Assembly (NCBI RefSeq): GCF_001639065.2
Contig: NZ_LQXO02000053.1
Location: forward strand, 124,001 to 188,000
Length of the DNA stretch: 64,000 nt
DNA from: Vibrio barjaei
Lineage (GTDB): Bacteria > Pseudomonadota > Gammaproteobacteria > Enterobacterales > Vibrionaceae
Direction of reading: 5' to 3'
The first letter of the stretch is position 1. Each line of letters begins with the position of its first letter. The position numbers were made by a program, and so were the translations under genes. Below are positions 53,083 through 62,962 of this stretch, piece after piece. The notes below the pieces were generated by a model. It was given only the letters and a program-made list of their open reading frames with translations, did not search any database and was not told the DNA's origin.

Positions 53083-53982
53083 ATGAAAAAATACATCGCA
53101 CTCAAGTCTATCTATACATTCGTAGCCGTAGCAGAAACAGGCAGCATGTCCGAAGCGGCACAAAAGCTATTCGTAAGTCACTCCGCTGTAAGCCAGTCCA
53201 TTAAATCCTTAGAAGATCAACTCGATACTAAGCTGTTTCATCGAATAGGACGGCGCATAGAGTTAAATCGACAAGGCCGCCTTTACTATAAAAAAGTTGC
53301 ACCGGCTCTTGAGCAAATTATTGCAGCTAATGAAGCATTACTTAACAAAACGGTGACAAATCGGCTTACTGTAAATATGGTTAACTCATTGGCACTTCAT
53401 TGGTGGATCCCGAGAGTAACCAATCTCCAACATTTTGCTCCGAATCTGGATATCCGTATTTCGAATTTAATTGGCAGTTTTAACCTTGAGCGAGAAGGCG
53501 TCGATATCGCATTGATTCACGGTAAAACAGACGAATGGCAAGATTACTATTGTGAAAAGCTGGGGGACGATGAACTGGTGTTGGTGTGCAGCCCTAACCT
53601 ACTCGATCAACATACAGTTATATCACTCGACGCTGCGCTGGTGGATTATCCTAGTATTTTGGTTACTAACGATAGACGGAAACACGATTGGGATACATGG
53701 TGTAAAGCCAATGCTTTAACACTCCCTAGATACCATAATCACCTGATTTTTAATGCTTCTGTACAGGCTATTCATGCCGCAATCAGAGGCTTAGGCATAC
53801 TGGTCACTCACCGTTTGTTTATTAAAGATGAAGTGGAACAAGGACTGCTGGTAGAGCTTGGCTCGCCCATCCCAAATCCGTATCAAGCGTTCTATTTTGC
53901 GTGTTCTCCAAAGAGCTTGAAATACGAAAGTGTTATTACCCTCAGGCGATGGCTACGTACCGAGTTCGGCCAAAAAGAGTAG
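53083..53982 (+). CDS. LysR-family transcriptional regulator
   Basis: A 299-residue regulator of the GcvA-like group. The N-terminal helix-turn-helix (about 5-63) has IYTFVAVAETGSMSEAAQKL and SHSAVSQSIKSLEDQL; LFHRIGRRIELNRQG completes the wing. The effector domain covers about 90-295. Divergently placed against the DMT exporter, which is its likely target. A weak GAG site lies before the ATG. Inducer unknown. Confidence 0.88.
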   Translation: MKKYIALKSIYTFVAVAETGSMSEAAQKLFVSHSAVSQSIKSLEDQLDTKLFHRIGRRIELNRQGRLYYKKVAPALEQIIAANEALLNKTVTNRLTVNMVNSLALHWWIPRVTNLQHFAPNLDIRISNLIGSFNLEREGVDIALIHGKTDEWQDYYCEKLGDDELVLVCSPNLLDQHTVISLDAALVDYPSILVTNDRRKHDWDTWCKANALTLPRYHNHLIFNASVQAIHAAIRGLGILVTHRLFIKDEVEQGLLVELGSPIPNPYQAFYFACSPKSLKYESVITLRRWLRTEFGQKE

Positions 53983-54118
53983 ACGATAAAGGCGTTTTCT
54001 CCACCTACTATTCAAGAACATCACGACAAAAACTTCGCTCACCACTTGAATGCAGGGCTTTACTATCTCGTTGAACCTCCTACAATGTGCACAAATTTCA
54101 AAATATAGGTTTTCACTC

Positions 54119-55057
54119 ATGTCTATCCAATGGTTTCCAGGCCACATGCACAAGGCTCGCAAAGAAATCGAAGAAGTCATCCCACAAATAGATGTCATTA
54201 TTGAAGTGCTTGACGCACGTATTCCATTTAGTAGTGAAAACCCTATGATTTCTCAACTCCGTGGCGACAAACCTGTCGTCAAAGTGTTGAACAAACGTGA
54301 TCTGGCGGATCCAGAAAAGACGGAACTTTGGATCGAACACCTAGAGAAAGAGCAAGGTGTTAAGGCAATGGCCATCACCACATCTAATACTCAAGAAGTG
54401 CACAAAATTCTTGAGCTTTGTCGAAAGCTCGCGCCACACCGCGAAGAGATTGGCAAAAACATTCGCACGATGATAATGGGAATCCCAAATGTTGGTAAGT
54501 CAACTATCATTAACACCCTTGCAGGTAGAACCATCGCTGTGACCGGCAATCAACCAGCGGTTACTCGTCGTCAACAACGAATTAACTTGCAAAACGGTAT
54601 CGTTCTTTCTGATACTCCGGGGATTTTGTGGCCAAAAGTAGAAAACCCTCATAGTGGTTTTAGATTAGCAGCTACTGGCGCAGTAAAAGATACCGCTATC
54701 GAGTACGATGAAGTTGCTTTCTATACCGTTGAATATATGGCTGCGCAGTATCCAGAACGTCTGAAAGAACGTTATCAGATCGACGAAGAACTTCCTGAAT
54801 CTGATTTAGAACTTATGGAGCTAATTGGTCGTAAACGCGGTGCTTTGCAATCTGGTGGTCGTGTCAATCTTCATAAAGCCTCTGAAATACTACTTCACGA
54901 ATTGCGGAACGGTACTTTAGGTCAGGTCACTCTTGAGTTGCCTGAAATGATTACAGAAGAGCTCGTTCAAGTTGAAATAGAAGCTACACGAAAAGCAGAA
55001 GAGAAAGCAAAACGTAAAGAAGAGCGCCGTAAACGTTATCTAAAGAACAAACGTTAA
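54119..55057 (+). CDS. ylqF: Ribosome biogenesis GTPase YlqF/RbgA family
   Basis: Cytosolic GTPase (312 residues from ATG 54119) with circularly permuted G motifs. G4 NKRD comes first (VLNKRDLADP, about 57-66), then G1 GIPNVGKST (about 121-129), G2 and G3 DTPG (DTPGILWP). The start MSIQWFPGHMHKARKEI is the classic YlqF opening, so 23 extra codons upstream are ignored. Members assist late assembly of the large ribosomal subunit. The C-terminal tail is strongly basic (KAEEKAKRKEERRKRY), for rRNA contact. Confidence 0.92.
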   Translation: MSIQWFPGHMHKARKEIEEVIPQIDVIIEVLDARIPFSSENPMISQLRGDKPVVKVLNKRDLADPEKTELWIEHLEKEQGVKAMAITTSNTQEVHKILELCRKLAPHREEIGKNIRTMIMGIPNVGKSTIINTLAGRTIAVTGNQPAVTRRQQRINLQNGIVLSDTPGILWPKVENPHSGFRLAATGAVKDTAIEYDEVAFYTVEYMAAQYPERLKERYQIDEELPESDLELMELIGRKRGALQSGGRVNLHKASEILLHELRNGTLGQVTLELPEMITEELVQVEIEATRKAEEKAKRKEERRKRYLKNKR

Positions 55058-55076
55058 TCCCTCACCTCTTGCGATT

Positions 55077-55105
55077 AGGAAGAACGAATGTCGCTCGTTC
55101 TTCCT
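55077..55105. repeat. Perfect 11-bp hairpin after ylqF
   Basis: AGGAAGAACGA / TCGTTCTTCCT with 7-nt loop, 19 nt after the ylqF stop. There is no T tract on either side, so it may be a 3' stabiliser or a factor-assisted terminator. Confidence 0.75.
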
Positions 55106-55176
55106 AGAAAACAGTCATTTATAAGACACAGTAGTTTCTGCTAGAATAACGGTTTTATCAGATACAGCATTCTATT

Positions 55177-57348
55177 GTGAGCATTCTTGGTCAACTTCGC
55201 CTTCAATGGGCCAATAAAACGTTTAACTACAGTGTGTTAATGCTCATAGCGCTATTAGGCGTTGTGATCCCAGCTTGGTATTTCGAGCAACACACATGGG
55301 TTACACCATTAATTCTCGGCGTCATCGCCGCTGCGCTAGCCGAAACTGACGACAATTTCTTCGGGCGCATTAAAGCCATCACCCTTACTCTCATTTGCTT
55401 TGCCATTGCCGCATTTTCTATTGAAATTCTATTTAACATACCTTGGCTGTTTGCGATTGGACTTTTTTGTTCAACGTTCCTGTTCATTATTCTCGGTGCC
55501 ATCGGTCCTCGCTACTCTAGTATTGCATTTGGCTCATTACTAATCGCCATTTACACCATGCTCGGAGCGCATGAGAGCACGAACATCTGGTTCCAGCCGT
55601 TGTTACTACTAGGTGGTGCGAGTTGGTATTACTTAGTTTCTATTATTTGGAATAGTTTCTGGCCAATGCAACCGGTTCAGCAAAGTCTCTCTAACGTGTT
55701 TAAAGAGTTGAGTTTGTATCTAGATGCTAAAAGAAACTTATTCCACCCTACGCTAAACCTAATTCCACAGCCTCATCGCTTAAAAGAAGCCAGTCTTAAT
55801 GCATGTACTGTCTTTGCGCTCAATGCTTGCAAATCGACGTTATTGAACCGCTCTCGACGAGGTCACGTCGATGGACCAAGTGATCGCTTTTTGCAGGTTT
55901 ATTTTATCGCGCAAGATATTCATGAGCGCGTAAGTTCAAGTCACTATCGTTATCAAGAATTAGCAACTCAATTTTCACATTCTGATGTCCTGTTTCGTTT
56001 TAAGCATGTTTTGGAAATGCAGGCAAAAGCCTGTAAAGAGATCGCCTTTGCGCTTAAGTTGGGGAAAAAGTACTCTCACAGCAACGACTCCATTAAAGCG
56101 TTAGTCGAATTACAAGATTCAATTGAGTATCTAGAGCGACAAAACAACCCCGAATGGTCACCTTTGTTAGTTCAGCTAAATTATCTGTTTAATAACTTGG
56201 CTACCGTAGAAAAGCTACTTAGTAACGTCAGTAATCCCGATAGTAATATTTTGGAAGACGGGATACTGGACGACACTAACCCACACACGTTTACGGCGAT
56301 GTGGAATCGAATCAAGGCAAGTATGTCGAAAGAGTCGATACTTTTTCGGCATGCCGTTCGCTTATCAGTAGCTCTGACTATTGGCTATGGCATCATTCAG
56401 GGCTTCGAACTCGATCGAGGGTATTGGATCTTGCTGACAACACTCTTCGTCTGTCAACCAAACTACAGCGCGACACGTCAAAAGCTCTCAGCGCGAATTG
56501 CAGGTACCCTAGTCGGGTTATTTGTTGGCGTCCCTTTACTTACTCTGTTCCCTTCTCCAGAGAGCCAATTGTTCCTGATTGTTCTTTCTGGTGTCATGTT
56601 CTTTGCATTTAGAATCAACAATTACGGATACGCTACCGGCTTTATTACCGTACTTGTACTGCTGTGTTTTCACCAGCTTGGTGAAGGTTATGCCGTAGTA
56701 TTGCCACGGCTGATGGACACACTTATCGGCTGTGCTCTAGCAGTAAGTGCCGTCTACTTTATTCTCCCGGATTGGGAATCGAAACGTATGCATAAGATCA
56801 TGGCGAATTCGCTGAGGACAAATCGAAAGTATCTAATGCAGATCATCGGCCAATATCGTCTGGGTAAAAAAGACGATTTGAATTATCGCATCGCAAGGCG
56901 CGATGCTCATAATGCCGATGCTAATCTTTCTACCGCGATTTCAAATATGTTGGCGGAGCCAGGGCGTTATCAAGTAGACACAGATAAGAGCTTCCGCTTC
57001 TTAACGCTAAGCCATGCGCTTCTCAGTTATGTGTCTGCTTTGGGCGCGCATAGGCAACGACTCGAAGATGAGTCAATTCACCTTCTCGTCCTAGAGGCAC
57101 ATAGAACCATAAACCATCATATTGAGTTATTGGAAAATCAACTTGAAGGAACGGGGGATGAAAATAACGTTACTACCGTTGATCAGTTTGATATACACCG
57201 CAGGTTGATAGAGTGGCGCGATGAAGATGATCGTTCGGCTCGCATGGTCTTGCAGCAATTACACTTAATCTATCGAATGTTGCCCGAGTTCCATACGTTA
57301 ACTGACACCCTGACCCAACCACACGGTGAAAGCAGCAAACAAGTTTAG
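55177..57348 (+). CDS. yccS: YccS/YhfK-family inner-membrane protein (FUSC)
   Basis: A 723-residue inner-membrane protein. Two membrane blocks of about five or six helices each (about 15-170 and 390-540) are separated by cytosolic parts, the layout of YccS and aromatic acid exporters of the FUSC superfamily. WILLTTLFVCQPNYSATRQKL and RIAGTLVGLFVGVPL are the typical FUSC region. Starts at GTG 55177. Probably an exporter of organic acids or lipids; substrate unknown. Flanked on both sides by hairpins without T tracts. Confidence 0.88.
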   Translation: MSILGQLRLQWANKTFNYSVLMLIALLGVVIPAWYFEQHTWVTPLILGVIAAALAETDDNFFGRIKAITLTLICFAIAAFSIEILFNIPWLFAIGLFCSTFLFIILGAIGPRYSSIAFGSLLIAIYTMLGAHESTNIWFQPLLLLGGASWYYLVSIIWNSFWPMQPVQQSLSNVFKELSLYLDAKRNLFHPTLNLIPQPHRLKEASLNACTVFALNACKSTLLNRSRRGHVDGPSDRFLQVYFIAQDIHERVSSSHYRYQELATQFSHSDVLFRFKHVLEMQAKACKEIAFALKLGKKYSHSNDSIKALVELQDSIEYLERQNNPEWSPLLVQLNYLFNNLATVEKLLSNVSNPDSNILEDGILDDTNPHTFTAMWNRIKASMSKESILFRHAVRLSVALTIGYGIIQGFELDRGYWILLTTLFVCQPNYSATRQKLSARIAGTLVGLFVGVPLLTLFPSPESQLFLIVLSGVMFFAFRINNYGYATGFITVLVLLCFHQLGEGYAVVLPRLMDTLIGCALAVSAVYFILPDWESKRMHKIMANSLRTNRKYLMQIIGQYRLGKKDDLNYRIARRDAHNADANLSTAISNMLAEPGRYQVDTDKSFRFLTLSHALLSYVSALGAHRQRLEDESIHLLVLEAHRTINHHIELLENQLEGTGDENNVTTVDQFDIHRRLIEWRDEDDRSARMVLQQLHLIYRMLPEFHTLTDTLTQPHGESSKQV

Positions 57349-57370
57349 GTCTCACCACTCCCTACCCATT

Positions 57371-57406
57371 CAGGTTGCTTTGAATAATTGTAGGTAAAGC
57401 AACCTG
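57371..57406. repeat. Perfect 11-bp hairpin after yccS
   Basis: CAGGTTGCTTT / AAAGCAACCTG with a 14-nt loop, 22 nt past the yccS stop, followed by ACTATTCTT rather than a clean T tract. Possible terminator or stabiliser. Confidence 0.75.
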
Positions 57407-57557
57407 ACTATTCTTACAGTTCAATTAACTGTTCCTTACAATACTCGGACAAATTCTCATCAGTTCAACGATAGATTAAACATCAACGCCATATTACGAT
57501 GTGAAGATGAACGGAACTCAAACTGCTTTACTCAACAATCTAAATAAAGGTCATAAA

Positions 57558-57719
57558 ATGTCGACGCAACAGTTTGAACAGTTAAGAGAACAACTTAAAT
57601 TACTATCTCCTCAGCAATTGAAAGCATTACACGGTGAAATTTCTAACCAACTTTCCCCAAGTGCTGCGAGCCTACTTAGTGACGAAGAAATGAGCGCTCT
57701 GACGCAACTATTCCAGTAA
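57558..57719 (+). CDS. Small helical protein, unknown
   Basis: A 53-residue soluble protein from ATG 57558: MSTQQFEQLREQLKLLSPQQ, then LKALHGEISNQL and LLSDEEMSALTQLFQ. AAAGG lies 7 nt before this start. An in-frame GTG/ATG 17-19 codons upstream is possible but less typical. Mostly amphipathic helix, no Cys. The clean signals and codon pattern suggest a real small Vibrio protein; no family recognised. Confidence 0.7.
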   Translation: MSTQQFEQLREQLKLLSPQQLKALHGEISNQLSPSAASLLSDEEMSALTQLFQ

Positions 57720-57880
57720 ATACCAATCGCTGTATTGTTTCAAAGTATTGCATTTTCTCTCAGTAAGCCATTGGATACACGTGGCAAAGTAATAAGATGT
57801 CACATAACCGCACTGGAACTCCTTGTATCTGAGTGTTAGGTGGGTAGAATCCCCTTCCAAACTGTTTTACTAAGACCCTC

Positions 57881-59140
57881 ATGCCAAAAGTTAACCTTCA
57901 TAAACGTGATTACCTCACTAGCATTGATAAAGATCTCACTTTAACTGAGTTCGATGCCAAGTTATCGCCTAAGCAGCATACACCTTCACGAAAAGTGAAT
58001 CGCAGCCCTTATCTAACTGCTCGTAATGTTGATTACCGTTGGGGAATTCTTGATAACTCAGAAGCTAAGTCACAATTACTCGATCCTCATACCAAATCGC
58101 AAATGGATAGTTACTCGAAAAATATCGAGTTTTTCATAGGCACCCTAAAAATGCCTATTGGTACGGCGGGTCCTCTACGGGTCAATGGTTTATTTGCACA
58201 GGGTGACTTTCAAGTCCCATTAGCAACAACAGAGGCCGCTCTCGTCGCCTCTTACAACCGTGGCGCCAACCTTATTACTGCATGCGGTGGTGCTAGCGCT
58301 ATGTTACTTAATGAGGGCGTAACGCGCACACCTGGTTTCGCCTTTAAGTCGTTAATTGAAGCTGGAAAATTCGTTGCTTGGTTAGTGACGCAGTTTGACC
58401 ATTTTAAACAATTGGCTGAATCAACCACTTCACATGGCAAATTAAGCGATATCAACGTTAATATCGAAGGTAATCATGTTTATCTGGTATTTGAATATTT
58501 GACAGGAGATGCTTCGGGTCAAAACATGGTGACCATCGCTACCAACGTTGTATTTGATTACATCATGACGCATACCCCTGTCGAGCCTGACTATGCGTTT
58601 CTCGACGGTAACTTATCCGGTGATAAAAAAGCCAACTCTCAAACTCTACGTAGCGTTAGAGGCAAGAAAGTCACCGCAGAAGTTCTGATTCCAGCAAGGT
58701 TAGTCGAAAAATACCTACACACCACGCCAAAGAAAATGGCTCAGTTTGGGCAGATGACCACAGTTGGCGGAGCGCTCAGTGGTACTATCGGTATCAACGC
58801 ACATTACGCTAATGCGTTAGCAGCACTCTATATCGCTTGTGGGCAAGATGCTGCTTGCGTGGCAGAATCGGCTATTGGTATGACGCGTATGGAAGTCACT
58901 GATGCAGGTGAGTTGTATGCAAGTGTCACCCTACCAAACTTAATGGTAGGTACTGTTGGAGGCGGCACAGGCTTACCAAGTCAAAAAGCCTGCTTAGACT
59001 TGTTAGGTTTGCATGGAACCGGTAACTCCCAAGCCTTGGCAGAAGTAGCTGCAAGCCTTTGTTTAGCCGGTGAGCTTTCGATTGTTGGTGCATTTTGTGC
59101 GGGACACTTCTCAAATGCCCATCACAAGCTAGCTCGTTAG
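57881..59140 (+). CDS. hmgA: Hydroxymethylglutaryl-CoA reductase, class I type
   Basis: Catalyses HMG-CoA to mevalonate with two NADPH. The 419 residues match the catalytic core of class I (archaeal/eukaryotic) enzymes. Conserved active residues can be placed: Glu118 in LATTEAALVAS, Lys249 (or 250) in SGDKKANSQ, Asp323 in CGQDAAC and His414 in NAHHKLAR. The GDASGQNM motif is at about 209-216. V. cholerae carries a similar gene on chromosome II that is thought to come from archaea by transfer. No other mevalonate-pathway gene lies nearby. Single gene. Confidence 0.93.
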   Translation: MPKVNLHKRDYLTSIDKDLTLTEFDAKLSPKQHTPSRKVNRSPYLTARNVDYRWGILDNSEAKSQLLDPHTKSQMDSYSKNIEFFIGTLKMPIGTAGPLRVNGLFAQGDFQVPLATTEAALVASYNRGANLITACGGASAMLLNEGVTRTPGFAFKSLIEAGKFVAWLVTQFDHFKQLAESTTSHGKLSDINVNIEGNHVYLVFEYLTGDASGQNMVTIATNVVFDYIMTHTPVEPDYAFLDGNLSGDKKANSQTLRSVRGKKVTAEVLIPARLVEKYLHTTPKKMAQFGQMTTVGGALSGTIGINAHYANALAALYIACGQDAACVAESAIGMTRMEVTDAGELYASVTLPNLMVGTVGGGTGLPSQKACLDLLGLHGTGNSQALAEVAASLCLAGELSIVGAFCAGHFSNAHHKLAR

Positions 59141-59161
59141 TTCAATCAAACGATTAAAAGC

Positions 59162-59189
59162 AGGGAAGCGAATTTCGCTTCCCTTTTTA
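59162..59189. terminator. Bidirectional terminator between hmgA and luxQ
   Basis: Stem AGGGAAGCG / CGCTTCCCT with AATTT-type loop and T5 on the plus strand; AAAAGC before it gives TTTTAATC on the minus strand. Confidence 0.88.
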
Positions 59190-61784
59190 TTACTTCTCGG
59201 CAGCCTGTTTTGGTTCCAGCTGATAGTGATACTTTTTGAAATGTCGAAGTGCTTCGTACAAAGATTTCTCTTTAATCGGTTTCACAATGACAAAATCTGC
59301 CCCAGCTGCGAAGAAGGCTTGTCGGGTTGAATCTAAATTATCCGCGGTACAAGCATAGATAGGTACTTTTTGATTTATCGTATTCCGAATTCGCTTAGTC
59401 ACTTCAATACCAGAGACAGAAGGCAACTGGTTGTCCATTAAAATCAACTCAAATGACATCGTATTTAGAATCTCTAGCGCTTCCTGTCCATCCTTAGCCC
59501 AAATCACATTCATACCGTACTTTTCACAGAAGGCTTTGGCAATAAAGGCGTTGGTATGATTGTCTTCTACCAGCAACACATTCACTACTTCAGAAAACAA
59601 ATTAAAGTCGATAACTGTTTCTTCAACACTTTGCTCTGCTTGACCTATTGCCGTTTCTACGGGTAGCCTAACTTCGAATCTAGTTCCGCGACCTACCTCA
59701 CTACTGACTTGGATTTGGCCATCAAAAATAGTCACTAGGTTTTTAACAATTGCTAACCCAAGACCACTGCCGCCATACTCACGTGTCAACGTTGCTTCTG
59801 ATTGAACAAATGGGTCAAAGATCTGCTGAATTTGATCGCTTAGGATACCAATACCAGTGTCTTCGACATGGATGGTTAACCAATTTGTATTGCTCGATTC
59901 GGTTGTTTTAAGCGCAAAGCTCACCTTCACGAAACCTTTATGGGTAAACTTAATCGCGTTACTAACCAGATTAAACAAAATCTGATTCAATCGGACTTGG
60001 TCTGTGTTTAACGCTGTATTTGCACTCAAACTATTTTGGATAACGAGCTCGATATTCTTATGATCGCAAAGTGGCTTATAAATCCCCTCAATCGCAGTAA
60101 TCACTTCTTTGAACTTGAAGTTGTGCTTTTCAAGTTTAAAGCTACCATTTTCAATTTTAGAGAAATCTAAAATATCGTTTAGTACTGCCAGTAGGTGTTC
60201 GCCACTGTTACAAAGCACTTCAATTTGCTCTTGATATTGACCATCATTACCACCCTGCTTAAGGAGCTGCGAAATACCTAAGATTCCGTTTAATGGCGTG
60301 CGAATTTCATGACTCATTTTCGCTAAAAAGTCAGTCCTGGCCTTAGCTGACCACTCTGCCTCTTTACGGGCTTTAATACTTTGCTTTTCAGCCTCTACCA
60401 GTTTGGTAATGTCTTGCCCTTGTGAAAGTACCAAAGTACTGTCATCTCTAGTCTGAATTGCTGATAGACTCCATCGATATACTTTTTCTCCAATAGGGAC
60501 ATCAATACCTGTTAATGTTGCCCCCATACTCGCCTTCATAACGAGTGGCGTCATTTCGTTTACAAATGAAACAAAGCTCTCGCTATTTGACTGATTCAAT
60601 TCTTCAAACAGCTCTAATGATTTTTTCGCGGCTGGGTTAATTTGTAGAATCGTGGCTTTCTCGGTCCAGACAATGATTGGAGATAAAGAAAAATTGAATA
60701 GATCTTGGAACAGTTTTTCTTGTTCTGACAAGCGTTCAAATGTATTGCTTAGTGTGTTACCGATATGATTGAACTCATGGATGCTTGAACCTGCAAACCT
60801 CTGAACCCGCTCTTTGTCTACAGCAACTTTGGTGTAAACCATTAGCTCAGACAACTCTTGAGTTACCTTTCTATTTAGCCAACGCCTAGTTAAAAAAGAT
60901 ATGGCAGTTATGACGACAAGCGAAAGAAAAATCCAGAACAAATAGCTATTACGAAGCGCTAGAACACTAGGGTTTCGCTGCACTGAAAAGATGGTCAAGA
61001 CGTCTTGTTTCGTTCCTACCGTTAAATTTGTTTCAGTGATCAATAATCTATTTAAATCTGTTTCTCCGCTATAAATCAAATCAGAAATTGACTTAAGGGT
61101 GTAATTGTCATCAGGTGAAATAGTCGAAGCAATAAATTTATTACCAAAACGCAGAATAACATCGTCGCTATTGCTGCCACGTAACAAGCTAGCTAACAAA
61201 CCAGCATTGTCATCAAGCACAACACCAACAAATAGGAAACCAAGGACTTCCCCGGACTCACTTTGGATGATTGGCGTACGTCGAATCAAAGTATGTTTTA
61301 GTCCTAACTGGGAATCAGTGACCAATGCGTTCCAATTGCTATGGATGTCCACTTTATGAAACAACTCAGTTAAACTTGAGGACTCTAAACCATAGAAAAG
61401 AGCATTGCCGTCATCCCAAATTACATCACTTAAATGACTGATAAATCGAAAGTCTGGTGAATGGATTGGCTCAAGGTTGTCTTCTCGGAGAAAAAAATAG
61501 TCTAGCGAGCGAGAATCATGATTGTTAAAAAAACTCTCAACCGTATCACTTTTAGCATTACTGTCTTGCAAAATTTGTAACGAAGCAAGGCGATATTCGA
61601 AGAAGTTATGTATTAAGCTACTCGTTTGGCGAGAGGTCCGTTGCACTTCTTCTTGCACAATATCTCGGCTTAAATGCCAACTTTGAATCAACACTCCGAT
61701 AGTAAAGATCGTCACTACCCATACAACAGTACGGGTAATAAGTGTAGCGAGTGTCTTATGTCTATTGAAGTTCGTTAGTGGCAT
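59190..61784 (-). CDS. luxQ: Autoinducer-2 sensor kinase/phosphatase LuxQ
   Basis: Hybrid inner-membrane kinase (864 residues) of AI-2 quorum sensing; it passes phosphate to LuxU at low cell density. Transmembrane helices at about 17-37 and 280-300 flank the periplasmic sensor that binds LuxP. A PAS-like region (about 365-480) precedes HisKA with His492 in MSHEIRTPLNGILG. The ATPase part has FNLVSNAIKFTHKG and GGSGLGLAIVKNL. The receiver has phospho-acceptor Asp784 in LMDNQLPSVSG. These positions nearly equal V. harveyi LuxQ (His492, Asp785). Start shares one base with the luxP stop (TGATG). Confidence 0.95.
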   Translation of the reverse strand: MPLTNFNRHKTLATLITRTVVWVVTIFTIGVLIQSWHLSRDIVQEEVQRTSRQTSSLIHNFFEYRLASLQILQDSNAKSDTVESFFNNHDSRSLDYFFLREDNLEPIHSPDFRFISHLSDVIWDDGNALFYGLESSSLTELFHKVDIHSNWNALVTDSQLGLKHTLIRRTPIIQSESGEVLGFLFVGVVLDDNAGLLASLLRGSNSDDVILRFGNKFIASTISPDDNYTLKSISDLIYSGETDLNRLLITETNLTVGTKQDVLTIFSVQRNPSVLALRNSYLFWIFLSLVVITAISFLTRRWLNRKVTQELSELMVYTKVAVDKERVQRFAGSSIHEFNHIGNTLSNTFERLSEQEKLFQDLFNFSLSPIIVWTEKATILQINPAAKKSLELFEELNQSNSESFVSFVNEMTPLVMKASMGATLTGIDVPIGEKVYRWSLSAIQTRDDSTLVLSQGQDITKLVEAEKQSIKARKEAEWSAKARTDFLAKMSHEIRTPLNGILGISQLLKQGGNDGQYQEQIEVLCNSGEHLLAVLNDILDFSKIENGSFKLEKHNFKFKEVITAIEGIYKPLCDHKNIELVIQNSLSANTALNTDQVRLNQILFNLVSNAIKFTHKGFVKVSFALKTTESSNTNWLTIHVEDTGIGILSDQIQQIFDPFVQSEATLTREYGGSGLGLAIVKNLVTIFDGQIQVSSEVGRGTRFEVRLPVETAIGQAEQSVEETVIDFNLFSEVVNVLLVEDNHTNAFIAKAFCEKYGMNVIWAKDGQEALEILNTMSFELILMDNQLPSVSGIEVTKRIRNTINQKVPIYACTADNLDSTRQAFFAAGADFVIVKPIKEKSLYEALRHFKKYHYQLEPKQAAEK

Positions 61785-62887
61785 CAGCTTTTATCAGAAT
61801 ATCTAAATGCTTTCTTTTTCAACTCATCGATCCTTGATTGCGAATCTTTACTGGTAACTAGTTCAAAATCACCGGAATAAACCGTTGGTACGGGCTTTCC
61901 TTCAAGATCCCACTTAATTGCTTCCGCCATAGCAACACCAGTGTCGTCGTTCATTCTCATAACGGTGACATCAAGCTTCTTATTAGCGATTGCATCCAGT
62001 TCGGCAGACCCTCCTCCCCAGCCATTAATAACGATATCATTGCGTTTAATTTGCTCTAGAGCATCAACCGCACCTAAAGCTACATCCGTCGAGCAAGCAT
62101 AAATAAAGCTAATGTCTGGGTTCTGTTGCAAGCTACTCAATGCCGCCTTGTAGCCACTCTCTTTGTTCGCTTTTGTGTAATAGGATGAAGCAAGTTGATA
62201 GTTACCTGAGTCTTCCATGTCTTGGATAAATGTACCACCACGTGCATCACTAACGTAACCTTCTGAAAAATACAAGACAGAGTAGGAATGGTTATTTTCA
62301 AAGCGCTGTTTAAAGTAATCCGAGAGTAGATGACTGCCAATCACGTGGTCAAAACCAACATAAAGAAACGGAGGGTTTTCATCCCATGCCCTCACTGGAG
62401 TCGTTATATTCTGTAAGATGAGTTTGGTGTCAGTAGAATGAATAACGTGCTCAATGAACTTACGATGACGTGTCGTATCTAGTGTAAAAATCAAATAACC
62501 AGATTTGTTTTTCACCGCTTCCATCAGCGAAACACTTTGCTGCCGTAAATCTATATTAGGTCGAGTAAAAACTTGGTTTAGCTCATAGTTAATACCAAGT
62601 TCTTCCATACGTGTCTCGAACGCTTTGATGTTTCTTACCCAATAATCAGACACCTGTTGACCGGGGTAAACCACCGATATTGTCACGGGTTTATTCTGCT
62701 CGACAGAGAGTGGTGATGGCTGTCGCCTAACGACCTCGGAAAGCTCATTGGTAAGTTGTTCTTGAACAGGATGGGCACGGAGATATTCTTGATAATCCCA
62801 ATAACCCGGCAATATATCACTCGCTACCGACTGAGCGGAGAATGGAATGAGCATGGAAGCGAGCAAAGTTGAGTAGATTCTATTCAT
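61784..62887 (-). CDS. luxP: Autoinducer-2 binding periplasmic protein LuxP
   Basis: Periplasmic binding protein (367 residues; V. harveyi LuxP 365) that binds boron-containing AI-2 and controls LuxQ. Signal peptide cleaves near QSVA-SD. The opening DILPGYWDYQEYLRAHPVQ, the TISVVYPGQQVSDYWVRNI strand and the AI-2 pocket regions (FSEGYVSDARGGTF, NGWGGGSAELDAI) are typical. Translationally coupled to luxQ. It is the first gene of the luxPQ operon. Confidence 0.95.
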   Translation of the reverse strand: MNRIYSTLLASMLIPFSAQSVASDILPGYWDYQEYLRAHPVQEQLTNELSEVVRRQPSPLSVEQNKPVTISVVYPGQQVSDYWVRNIKAFETRMEELGINYELNQVFTRPNIDLRQQSVSLMEAVKNKSGYLIFTLDTTRHRKFIEHVIHSTDTKLILQNITTPVRAWDENPPFLYVGFDHVIGSHLLSDYFKQRFENNHSYSVLYFSEGYVSDARGGTFIQDMEDSGNYQLASSYYTKANKESGYKAALSSLQQNPDISFIYACSTDVALGAVDALEQIKRNDIVINGWGGGSAELDAIANKKLDVTVMRMNDDTGVAMAEAIKWDLEGKPVPTVYSGDFELVTSKDSQSRIDELKKKAFRYSDKS

Positions 62888-62962
62888 GTGTTGCTTATCA
62901 CTATTCTGTTATAGAACAAGTGTATACAACATCGATGTCTTCAGCCAGTTATCTTGCTACTG

